A stretch of 64,000 nt of DNA from Xanthostigma xanthostigma (lineage: Eukaryota; Arthropoda; Insecta; Raphidioptera; Raphidiidae). Every line of letters begins with the position of its first letter. Position 1 is the stretch's first letter. Made by a program: the position numbers and the translations under genes. Below the pieces are notes generated by a model, which was not told the origin of the DNA, did not search any database, and was given only the letters and a program-made list of their open reading frames with translations. Below are positions 11,518-21,834 of the stretch, piece by piece. The stretch is taken from assembly GCA_963575645.1 (NCBI GenBank), contig OY754465.1, forward strand, positions 32,499,501-32,563,500, given 5' to 3'.

Positions 11518-11739
11518 TTGATATTTTTTGTTAATATATTGTCTGAGAAATTGGTCGAAAATTTTATTTATTGAACAAAATATATCTGTCGCACGCGGGT
11601 GATTCTAATAAACTATTGATCTTAATAATTTTTTTGTATTCATTTTATCACGTTAATAAAATCCTAAAGTGTGTTTAACTAAGAGTTAATACGACATTCA
11701 TTGATTGTTAAGCAGTACGAAGTACGCCGGGTCAGCTAG
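11518..11739 (+). mobile_element. Helitron 3' terminal fragment
   Basis: Ends GTACGAAGTACGCCGGGTCA then GCTAG|T. A short GC hairpin followed by CTAG with T as next base is a Helitron 3' end. Its counterpart in the right arm is the 3' end of the larger Helitron at 14823-16524. The left copy is cut at the palindrome breakpoint, so it came from the inverted duplication rather than a separate insertion. Confidence 0.7.
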
Positions 11740-14700
11740 TCTAATATAAATTGTTTTTTTCACAGCCTGCTCATAATATATTATCTATTTTGTTAGGTTA
11801 AAAATCTCTTTTTTGAATATCAGATTTCAATGCTTAAAATTTGAATTTTTCAAAAAATTTCTTTCATACAAACCTTGTCCTGATAATTACGAACACAACA
11901 AAAAAAATCAGCCGAATCGGTCAAGCCGTTCTCAAGTTATGCTACGGCATACACGTGGCATTTCATTTTTAGGGTTCCGTACCCGAAGGGTGCTCGAACG
12001 GGACCCTATTACTAAGCCTCCGCTGTCCATCCATCTGTCCGACCGTCTGTCTGTCTGTCAGCGGGCTGTATCTCAAGAACCGTAATAGGTAGAGAGTTGA
12101 AATTTTCACAGAGTGCGTATTTCTATTGCCGATAGAACAACAAATAATGAAAAACGCCCCAAAACTCCGAAAAGAGAAGCAAACTGAGTTTTTTGCTTGT
12201 AATTCGCTCAATTTAAATCAGATCGTTTCGAGACCTGAAAGAGAAGAAAATTTTACATACATTTTGTATAACAGAATTCGTCGAAACACTTTTTTTATAC
12301 AGCTTTATATAGAAATATAATGTACAAATTCAATTTTGTCTAATACATAGCATACACGGGGATCGTCTGTCTTCGTTTGTTGCATACAGTACTATGGGAA
12401 TTTAAAAATTGCGTATTATTCAAAGCAATGGCACGTCAGTACGGTGTCGGAAAGGCAACCGGATGGCGAGTGCTAATCTGGGCCTTTGAGTGGTACAGAG
12501 CCCCCTGGTAGCGGCCAAAGTGACCCCAAATGGACGGGGGCGGCGATATGGAGTTGGGGCAAAATCTAAAAATTGTTGAAAAGGCAACCGGATAAAAATG
12601 CGGTTGCATTGAAGGAAATACCCTATAGTGGAGTGCCTGGAGCGTCAAAATCATACAAACCTCGGACTTTTGTTACAGTGGATGAAAAAAAAAAATTGGA
12701 ATGTTTAGCTAATAACACGTACAAAAAAGTTTACGTATTGAAAATTTGTGCTTATGATTTTAAAATTTAAAAAAATGGATAATTTATTATAATAATTGAA
12801 ATAGTATGAGGGATATTAGGCTGTAAAATGGTTTTTTATATCAAAATTAAGTTAATGTATATTTTTCTATAAGCAAAATAAGTGGGAAAATGGAGTTATT
12901 CGAGGAAAATAAAAAAAAAACGTAATATTTATAATAAAACTTTGGGGCATCGTTTAGAGACAAATACCACCCCCTATTCTCATCCTCTGCGCAGGGATAA
13001 GAGTGACTTTGACATTTTTAATAGGAAAACCTATTTTTTATCTTAAATTAAGATTTTTCTAGGAAAAATAGGCAACATTTGTCTGAAACATTTTTTTACC
13101 CGATGGCTCCCTTAACCCTTAAAATGCATGTCAAAAATCGGTTTCCTGAAACAATAAATTTTTATGCCTAAACAACGACCTTGCACAGAAAAGAACGAGA
13201 AGTAAATGTTGTTTTATTTGGGAACAGTCATTGATTAAACATAAAAAAAAACAACACCCCCTTTAATCATTAAAAAATTCAGTCACCCCCACCCCCGCGC
13301 AGGGGGCGGTGTTTTTTTTGTATGTTTAATCGATGGCACTTCCCAAAACAAACAACACTTACCTCTCATAATTTTTTGCGCAACGTCGTTGTTTAGATAT
13401 AAACATTGAATGGAGTTTCGGGAAACCGATTTTTGACATGCATTTTGAGGGTATGAGGGAGGCATCGGGTAAAAAAATGTTTCATACAAATGTTGCATAT
13501 TTTTTCTCGAAAAATCATAATTTATGATAAAAAATAGGTTTTCCTATTAAAAATGTCAAAGTCACCCTCATCCCTGCGCAGAGGATGAGAGTAGGGGGTG
13601 GTATTTGTCTCTAAACGATGCCCCAAAGTTTTATTATAAATGTTACGTTTTTTTTTTATTTTCCTTGAATAACTCCATTTTCCCACTTATTTTGCTTATA
13701 GAAAAATATACATTAACTTAATTTTGATATAAAAAACCATTTTACAGCCTAATATCCCTCATACTATTTCAATTATTATAATTATCCATTTTTTTAAATT
13801 TTAAAATCAAAAGCACAAATTTTCAATACGTTAACTTTTTTGTACGTGTTACTAGCTAAACATTCCAATTTTTTTTTCATCCACTGTAACAAAAGTCCGA
13901 GGTGTGTATGATTTTGAGGCTCCAGGCACTTCACTATAGGGTATTTCCTTCAATGCAACCGCATTTTTATCCGGTTGCCTTTTCAACAATTTTTAGATTT
14001 TGCCCCAACCCCATATCGCCGCCCCCGTCCATTTGGGGTCACTTTGGCCGCTACCAGGGGGCTCTTTACCACTCAAAGGCCCAGATTACCACTCGCCATC
14101 CGGTTGCCTCTCCGACACCGTACTGACGTGCCATTGCTTTGAATAATACGCAATTTTTAAATTCCCATAGTACTGTATGCAACAAACGAAGACAGACGAT
14201 CCCCGTGTATGCTATGTATTAGACAAAATTGAATTTATACATTATATTTCTATATAAAGCTGTATAAAAAAAGTGTTTCGACGAATTCTGTTATACAAAA
14301 TGTATGTAAAATTTTCTTCTCTTTCAGGTCTCGAAACGATCTGATTTAAATTGAGCGAATTACAAGCAAAAAACTCAGTTTGCTTCTCTTTTCGGAGTTT
14401 TGGGGCGTTTTTCATTATTTGTTGTTCTAGCGGCAATAGAAATACGCACTCTGTGAAAATTTCAACTCTCTACCTATTACGGTTCTTGAGATACAGCCCG
14501 CTGACAGACAGACAGACGGTCGGACAGATGGATGGACAGCGGAGGCTTAGTAATAGGGTCCCGTTCGAGCACCCTTCGGGTACGGAACCCTAAAAATGAA
14601 ATGCCACGTGTATGCCGTAGCATAACTTGAGAACGGCTTGACCGATTCGGCTGATTTTTTTTGTTGTGTTCGTAATTATCAGGACAAGGTTTGCATGAAA

Positions 14701-15047
14701 GAAATTTTTTGAAAAATTCAAATTTTAAGCATTGAAATCTGATATTCAAAAAAGAGATTTTTAACCTAACAAAATAGATAATATATTATGAGCAGGCTGT
14801 GAAAAAAACAATTTATATTAGACTAGCGCTGACCCGGCGTACTTCGTACTGCTTAACAGTCAATGAATGTCGTATTAACTCGTAGTTAAACACACTTTAG
14901 GATTTTATTAACGTGATAAAATGAATACAAAAAAATTATTAAGATCAATAGTTTATTAGAATCACCCGCGTGCGACAGATATATTTTGTTCAATAAATAA
15001 AATTATCGACCAATTTTTCAGACAATATATTAACAAAAGATATCAAT
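11518..15047. repeat. 3.5-kb near-perfect palindrome
   Basis: Left arm 11518-13262, right arm 13303-15047, spacer about 40 bp around CCCCCACCCCCGCGCAGG. Landmarks recur in mirror order at matching distances: GCCGGGTCAGCTAGT at 11726 and its complement at 14823; matching 273-bp open frames at 11813-12085 (+) and 14477-14749 (-); module G in both arms; CTGCGCAGGGATAAGAGTG near 12986 and its inverse near 13570. Differences are few. The matching open frames are by-products of the duplication and show no recognisable protein. Confidence 0.9.
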
Positions 15048-15134
15048 AATACATTAACGTTCTAATCAGACGTTAATCAAAGATTTGGATATATTTTGTG
15101 TTATTGGAAAATTTTGCAAAATTTATGATAACAG

Positions 15135-15339
15135 TTTACTGAATTAACGCTTCCGATTTTGGCGAATTTTAAAACGCAAAAACCATTCCGTTATCGTCCA
15201 CCCCGTTATTGCTTTTTTAAAGAACTCCCCGAAATGCCCTCCCCTTTTCACTGCACAAAAAACACGCCATCGCATCGACACCATCCCGTTATAAGAAAGT
15301 CTCTCAAAAGGCCAAAATCGGAAGCGTTAATTCAGTAAA
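15135..15339. mobile_element. Small TIR element holding one 83-bp satellite monomer
   Basis: Terminal repeats at 15135-15162 and 15312-15339 are inverted copies (TTTACTGAATTAACGCTTCC, then GATTTTGG). Between them, CCGTTATCGTCCACCCCG, TTATTGCTTTTTTAAAG and CTCCCC...CCCTTTTCACTGC follow the same order as the satellite monomer at 55.9-58.9 kb. No coding capacity. It lies inside the minus-strand Helitron. Confidence 0.65.
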
Positions 15340-15509
15340 ATTTTACCAAATTTATTACATAAAACACAGATAAATTCTTAGCAAGCAGTTTTTAGGTTAT
15401 ACGTAGAAACAGGAATGACAGAAGTTGTTCGCGACTATAAGCTTAAATGTAATATAGTTGCTAGGGCAACGACATCTAAACAACAGTTGTAGATTATTAT
15501 TATCCAAAC

Positions 15510-16143
15510 CTAATTACATTCGCTCCAAATTATGTTATTTGGAAGGTAGGTACTGTTGTATTTTTGTATATTCTGCAAGAAATGTTTCGATTGAGGATCT
15601 TGGCCAGAAAGTAATGATGCCAGTGGCTCTGGCGGCAGTGTCAATTGTGGTAATTTAACCTTTCCGCTCGCACAAGATAGTCCTAGTGTTTCGTGTCGGA
15701 ACCTCAAAGAATTGCAATGTTGACAAACAGTGCTTATCATGGTTCCGAAATCGAACCGATACATCCGCGGCGTAATCGACTGTTGGATCGTATCTGAACG
15801 CCAAACGTTCATGTCGAATTGTTACATTTGGCCGTCTATTTAGTCGGTGTTCCAAATTATTTTTTTGCATAAGCGCCAACTGAGCAAGTCGAACTCGACT
15901 GTATCAGTTGTTCCGGAACCATAATGGATCGCGATTGAAAAATTTTTATTTAATTTTCCTCCAAACGCTGTCTACGCTCTTCATCAGTCTCATCGACTCG
16001 ACGATCATGTAATTTCTCTTGCGGTGCGCGTACGCCGACTGATATTTCGACGCCTTGTTGGTGGAATTTTTCCAAAGACACAAAAATAATCTTTTCAACA
16101 CACGAACGACTTTCAATGTACCAAGGATCACAACTGATAACAC
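15510..16143 (-). pseudogene. Helitron RepHel N-terminal region, degenerate
   Basis: The minus strand reads, in order and with frame changes: an Arg/Glu-rich segment (DETDEERRQRLEEN near 15960), RRPNVTIRHERLAFRYDPTV near 15800, then CQHCNSLRFRHETLGLSC, GKVKLPQLTLPPEPLASLL and SKHFLQNIQKYNS ending near 15545. The paired cysteines followed by GKV.L..L..PPEPL..LL and KHFL.NI..YNS are the standard start of insect Helitron replicase-helicases. Sequence stops before the HUH nuclease motif, so it cannot make an active enzyme. Confidence 0.75.
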
Positions 16144-16694
16144 AATATTTTCTTTCGTTAAACTAAGAGAAAAATAATGAAATAAAAAAAAATGAAAATG
16201 TCAAATGGTTGTCAAATGTCAAATAGTTGCAAAATCTTTAAGCCATGCAGGTCTATTTAGTTATGAAAACATGTGACAGCAGAACTCAAACTCATTTCAC
16301 GTAATGACTATCAATATCAAAACGTCAAAATTTAACATAAAGATTTTTTTCATACAAAATTACCATCCAAATTTCCGGTGAGCTTTCCAAAAATTTTGTT
16401 TCATACAAACCTTGTTCTGACAATTACGAACACAACAAAAAATCAGCCAAATTTTTCGAGCTGTTTTCAAGGGATGTTCTGTCATACATGTGGAAATTGC
16501 TTTTTATTTATATAAATAGATAGATAGGTATACCTACATAATGATTTCAATTCAATCAAATATTTTTCATTAATGTCGAATATCTCAGCAAAAAAAAACC
16601 TTTTATAGTTTTTTATTTATTAGATATTATATATTATTTTTTTATTTATTATATAGACGCTGATAACCTCAGCTGTTGAGCGTCTATAATTTAC

Positions 16695-17033
16695 AATCTC
16701 TCTCTCTCAGCAAAAAACCAACGTATAGAAGCTGATAAAAAACATAATTAAAGCTGAATAAACAAACTAACTAACCAATGAATTGGTTAAAAAAAAATAT
16801 AAAAATTTAGTAATTTTTTGTCTTGTGCAATTTCTAATGATTGCGCTATAACCGTAGCTTACAAAAAATTTTTGCCAAAAGATCTCCAAACTAGAAACTT
16901 GATGCTTCAAAATGGTTTTTTATTCATCTCAATATGACCATTTATCACAAAGATACAGCTTTAAAAAAATACCCAAAAATTTATAAAAAAATTCTGTTCC
17001 TTTAATTTTTTGGATAAATATATTAGAAGCCTC
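16695..17033 (-). repeat. Repeat R, apparently unoccupied A1 target
   Basis: Complement of 9521-9915. It continues past the A1 insertion point into GGAACAGAA and CCAAA.AATT sequence that matches the left flank of A1 (about 6194-6217) for about 25 bp. Confidence 0.65.
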
Positions 17034-18503
17034 CCATGTTGTTAGACTAGAATGATATATCAAAACTATCACGGTACTACGATAATATTGTAGTTTTCAC
17101 CATGCACAGTGCGTGTGAAAGCGTTATAATTTTTTTGAAAAATCAAAATATTTTGATTTTTCCTCACTAAATCGTGACATCAATTATTCCATTGTCATGA
17201 TTTAGAGTAGAATACGATGGCAGTTGCATAATATATAGCCCCACAAAAATTTGAAAGCTGAACAAGATCTGTTTAATATAGTTGACAGCGGAGTTTTGCG
17301 TCACTTCGAGGACACACTTTTGTTACGTTTCGTCGAGATCTCCTAGCAGAAATTTGGGGGACAGAGGCGACGCCAGTAAAGATGCTTGTACAACAAAAAA
17401 ACACCCTGAAGTAATATTATTTTATGAACAAAATTTATGGGCAAATTTTCCATAATACAATGCATGCTTCATCTGTAAGCGCTAATAATAACATTTAATA
17501 TTCAAGGCGTTTCGTAATTATCACCCGATCTGTCTAACGTACCAACCTACAAAACGGAACATTGATTTTATGCAATCATTTGTCGTTTGCGGTTATCTAG
17601 TTGAAATGATTTTTATTACCGTGTTTTGATGACACTTAAGACAATCGGAAAATTATTCGGAAAGACGATAAAAATGATTTTATTCCTACAGTCTCTCTGT
17701 ATAGAACCATTCATTCCGCGACCCTATCGGCATTATACAGTTAACTCTCTGAAATTCCTAAGCTTACCAAACGTATAAAGGTTCGTAAATGACCAGTAAA
17801 GAATTTGTAATTTGTCGTACCATCAATGGATGAAGATTCGCGAAATATTTGCGTTTGTTTAAACTTTGCGCAAAGATGACGGCTAACGCACTCCCCTTCC
17901 GACATTGCCAACTTGACAAAAGAACCAACACACAAAACACAAAACAAAAAATCCAGTGTTTGTTTTCGTAATGTGTAGGTACCTGTTAATTGCGCGCTGT
18001 GTATTTTCTAATGACATACAAATCAATACAAATAATATCGCAGCTTTGTTTGTAGATGGTTGTTGGAAGATTTTAAGGAAAGAACTTACATTCACAGTTT
18101 ATAGAATACTTAGACCAAATTGACTATTTTTAAAGTGTTTTATTGTCGTTTGTGGAAAAGTTTTCTTATGCATAACTATAGTCCGTAACTTTTACAACTC
18201 ACAAAGTCACTTCTAATTTATCCTAATTTCCTATAATTCCTCATTTTGCTCTGTGTTAGAGTTAAAAATGTGAAAATAACAGGAAACGTGGTAAATGTGT
18301 GAATGGTGTATGTGATTCCACGGCACATACTGTTATGAAAAGATGAAAGAGATTAAGAAAGCTTTTATCCATTGATTGTCTGTTCGAAATCTTGTCTGTA
18401 TTTATTAAATTCAAATATTGAAATTTGATTCACTTCCCGTTAACCGATAGAGTTTAAATTTTGTACGTATATGCATTCCCGACGACAATATATGAATCAA
18501 ACG
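17034..18503. other. Non-coding, mostly single-copy
   Basis: No repeat family seen elsewhere in the window and no convincing gene. Open frames on the minus strand at 17741-18095 overlap each other and show no motif. Confidence 0.4.
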
Positions 18504-19205
18504 TTTTTTGACGTGATAACGTCTTATAAATTGATGAATCACCAATCTTATAAATTGATAAAACACCGACTGCATGTACGAAAAAGTGTAACGTAACGTT
18601 CCTAACGTTCCTAACGTTCGTAACTCGTAACGCGTAACGTTCCGCCTGACCCTGTGCGTGCTTTTTGCTAATTTCTCGCTCAATTTAAATCAGATCGGTT
18701 TGAAACCAGTCTTAAACGAAAGAGGAGAACATTTTACATAGATTTCGTATAACAGAATTTGCCTAAACAGTTTTTTTATACAAATTTATATAGAAAAATA
18801 TTTTATACAAATTTATATAGAAAAATAGCTGTATAAATGCAATGTTGTGTAATGCATGGCGCGACGCGGTCGGTTGTCTTTGTTTGCCGTACATGGAAAT
18901 TAGAAGCAAACGTATGTCTTGTCTTAACATGAAAACGGCTGCATTTCTAATGTTTAATTCAATTTTTTGACATTAGTATTTTGTGAATTGCAACGCCTTC
19001 TAAGTTAAGTATTGGAATAACTAATTATTATTAGAACATAATACTTTGTAAGTTGCAAACGTCACTTTTGACATTTCTTATCATTCCGACACCAAGGATA
19101 AGCGGATTGAAACCAAATTTTGGGAGGTTTAGGTTATGTATTACGAAATACGTTATCACGTAAAACTATCGTCCGTAAACCGACTTTACAGACAACTAAT
19201 TTTTT
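18504..19205 (+). mobile_element. Family A element, copy A2
   Basis: Same orientation as A1: TTTTTTGACGTGATAACG at the left and CGTTATCACGTAAAACTATC, CCGACTTTACAGACAACTAA at the right. TTTTTT occurs at both edges, consistent with insertion into a T-run. The interior keeps the TAACGTTCC block, the AATTTAAATCAGATCGG module and an inverted module B (18940-19133), and lacks the array and its inverted partner. Confidence 0.7.
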
Positions 19206-20910
19206 GGAATGAATAATTATTGAGTAATGAATGATTTTTTTAATTAATCAATAAACATAAAACCGGTATATAAGAATACGGAACTACAGTAGCAAGTCAT
19301 GGCAGTTTCGGTAGTACGTGTAATTCATAATCAGCGTATGCTTACCATAAGTGAAAGTGTCCTCAGAGAGAAAGAGAGAGAGAACGCTGCAGAAAACCAG
19401 AAATGTGTTTACTCAAATTAGCATCGTTTTGCATCACTAGTTACCATAGAGATAAGGAACTGTTCTCTCTTTTAATTGCAGACACTTTCACTGCTCTCTC
19501 GTGTATTTAACAATATATCTATCCCATCAAAAAAATAAATGTGAAAAAACAAACACGCCAAACTTGGCAAGTGATCATTATTGAGTTCCTTGAAAACAAG
19601 CCAAGTTTGTCGTGTAAATTTATAAACGTGTAAGCAAGGAACTTGACATATTTTCTATATTTCAGTTATTTTTTTAAGATAACAAGGAAAAAGGAAAACC
19701 AATGAGCACTCATAAAAACAGCGACAGTAATATTTTATAAGCGATCAATCGTTTTCTGTTTACAAATGTTAAAAATGATTTTCTACTTTTTTAAAAAGTT
19801 TTTTTTTTTATTTATTTAATTGTACTAAAAAGAACCTAATATGCCTGCAAAACAAGTTTAATTTTTAAATAATAAGTGATACTATATGTAAAATTAATAT
19901 ACAATAGGTATACTGTTGAAGTCCTTTATTTTAGCATCGAGTTAATGCAATTTGGGAGCATGCACTGTAGTTTTATTCGCTCATCTTCAACTAACCATGA
20001 ATATGATTGCATTAATAACCATACCATAATATGCTTCGAACCGAAGATAGAGGGTATTTTAAAGTGTAGGGGATTGAGGTTGGTAGCACTGGAACGAGGA
20101 CCTCTGATGCCGTTGAATGAAATGAGGCAAAAACGTTAACGTCTACGCAAATGTCTTATGCATTACAATAATATTCTTAGGCATGCGTAGGTATATGTGT
20201 ACGTTTGTGTGTTGTAGTCATCTGGTGTAAAAAAACCCTCTATTTCAGGTTCCATAGTTTTGGTCTGTCACACTTGTCCGCTTATAACTTGAGAATCGTT
20301 GAACCGAAAATATTTGTATAGACGGATAATATGAATATCAGCATTTTTGACTTATTTTAAACATCTATATATTTAAAACACAAGCCCTAAATCTCTGGAC
20401 AATCCGCCAGCCATCCCTACTAAACCGATTGACACAATTTTTTTTTTAAACTGAAGCCTCTAGTCCACAGATATGTTATCGCTATTTTTTTTTTTGGTCA
20501 AATTTCTTTAAAAGGGGTGATTTCAAGCGATAATAGTAAAAAAGACGAGGGGGTAGCGGGGTGAAGAGGAACGTAAAAAGAGAAAATCCTTCGATGTTCA
20601 CGAGACATGAGTGTGTAAGAAATGCAAATATGTACGTATCTCGGAGATTTTACAAACAGTTTGACAAGTCGACTTTGACAATTGAAGTGTATATATAAAT
20701 TAGTTAGTTTTTTAGCGTAAATATTCCAAATATAGACAAATAAATTTTATTTTATTTTCCAAACAATTTAAGAACGTGTAAGTTCATGTTAATTTAATAC
20801 CAAAATAGAGTTTTTAAATATTATATGGACTGTACCAAGTCTAAAATTTGGTCTCAGATCAGAAAAAAATAGTGAAAATCGTAAATGTATCAAATGAGAT
20901 TAGATTTTCT
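19206..20910. other. Non-coding with short hairpins
   Basis: Contains an inverted pair AGTGAAAGTGTC / GACACTTTCACT near 19348-19492 around an (AG)n tract, and a hairpin near 19552-19620 (CCAAACTTGGC / GCCAAGTTTG). An 87-codon open frame at 19876-20139 has no recognisable motif. No gene called. Confidence 0.45.
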
Positions 20911-21127
20911 ATAAAATATTTTTAACAAAAAAATTGAACCGACTTCAAAAAAGGCACTAAAAAGTAAAAAATAATTGCGTATTGAAATGTTTTGGAGTCG
21001 GTGTAGTTCTCGGAATAGATTTCATTTTGGCTGACACCGACTCCAAAACATTTCAATACGCAATTATTTTTTACTTTTTAGTGCCTTTTTTGAAGTCGGT
21101 TCAATTTTTTTGTTAAAAATATTTTAT
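20911..21127. mobile_element. Foldback MITE with perfect 94-bp arms
   Basis: Arms 20911-21004 and 21034-21127 are exact complements by eye, around a 29-bp loop. They include TTGAACCGACTTCAAAAAAG and GGAGTCGGTGT. Related sequence with GACTTC/GAAGTCGG cores is at 21.4, 43.3-43.8, 47.06-47.28 and 49.7-49.9 kb. Confidence 0.85.
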
Positions 21128-21129
21128 TT

Positions 21130-21420
21130 TTCTCTTTTTAGTGTTAATCTAACACTAAAAATCGGTGAACATACATAAAAAAACATTATGCATGCCTTTG
21201 AAATTTGAGAGTTTCCCTCGATTTCTCCGGGATCCACCATCAGATCCTGACTTGGTTCCGATGGGACCACCTCGGAAGTGCACTCTTTCAAATAAAAAAA
21301 AAATTTGAAAATCGGTCCATAATTGACGGAGAAATCGGTGAACATACATAAAAAAAAAAAAAAATATATACAGACGAACACAGAACCTCCTCCTTTTTGT
21401 TGAAGTCGGTTAAAAAATGA
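21130..21420 (-). repeat. 'gaagtcggtt' interspersed repeat
   Basis: Contains TCGGTGAACATACATAAAAA twice (21163 and 21332) and ends with ACACAGAACCTCCTCC and TTGAAGTCGGTT. A partner is at 49720-49915 (GAACACAGAACCTCCTC, TTGAAGTTGGTT). No coding evidence. Confidence 0.6.
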
Positions 21421-21477
21421 ATTATGACAGCTCTTGCGAGGTAACCATGACAACGATGAACAGATCTCATACATTTT

Positions 21478-21834
21478 CTTTGAATTTATAACCAGGAACT
21501 ATTTCATAAACAATAAAATTCTTACATTGCCTAGTATATACATTTTGGAGTCAGTCATGTTTGTCAAAGAAAACTACAGTTTTTTTTCTAAATATGAAAT
21601 GGATCATAATTTTAACACCGGAGGTCAGTCTGCATTCCTTTTGCGTCCACCAAGAACAAAACTCACGTTAGTTCAAAAAAATTGTGTAATACAAAGTATT
21701 AATCTTTATAATCATTTATCCTGCAGACTAAAAAATTTGTCAGCAAAAAAATTTAGAAGTGAACTCAAAAACATCTTGGTAATTAAATGTCCTTACACAA
21801 CTAAAGACTACTACGATATTAGCATTATTTAATT
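21478..21834 (+). pseudogene. CR1/Daphne-like LINE ORF2, C-terminus
   Basis: About 115 codons to a natural stop at 21830. Key residues: LPSIYILESVMFVKEN, then DHNFNTGG, LRPPRTKLTLVQ, SINLYNHLS and FRSELKNIL. This is the order of the region after the RT in CR1/Jockey-type ORF2 (LPS.YI.E...FVK, YNTR, R..L.L....., .YN.LP, FK..LK..L). The following AT-rich sequence ends in a TCTATCTAT tract, like a LINE 3' tail. The RT is absent, so this is a 5'-truncated copy. Confidence 0.7.

Larger units (their letters stand above)
14823..16524 (-). mobile_element. Helitron, internally deleted
   Basis: On the minus strand the 5' end reads TCTATCTATTTATATAAATA, then AAAGCAATTTCC and the AACAGCTCG...GGCTGATTTTTTGTTG block common near insect Helitron 5' ends; an A precedes TC. 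The 3' end is the GC hairpin plus CTAG at 14826-14823. Inside, from the 5' side, are remnants of the RepHel N-terminal region, then a nested small TIR element at 15135-15339. The Rep catalytic and helicase domains are missing, so the element depended on helpers. Confidence 0.7.

Noticed and set aside
11813..14749. Paired matching open frames in the two palindrome arms, as a conserved gene pair
   Set aside because: They match because the DNA was duplicated; the surrounding non-coding DNA is just as similar, and no protein motif is seen.
21434..21477. Start codon at 21434 as the true start of the LINE C-terminal protein
   Set aside because: Homology begins only near 21478; upstream codons read through repeat flank, so the ATG is incidental.
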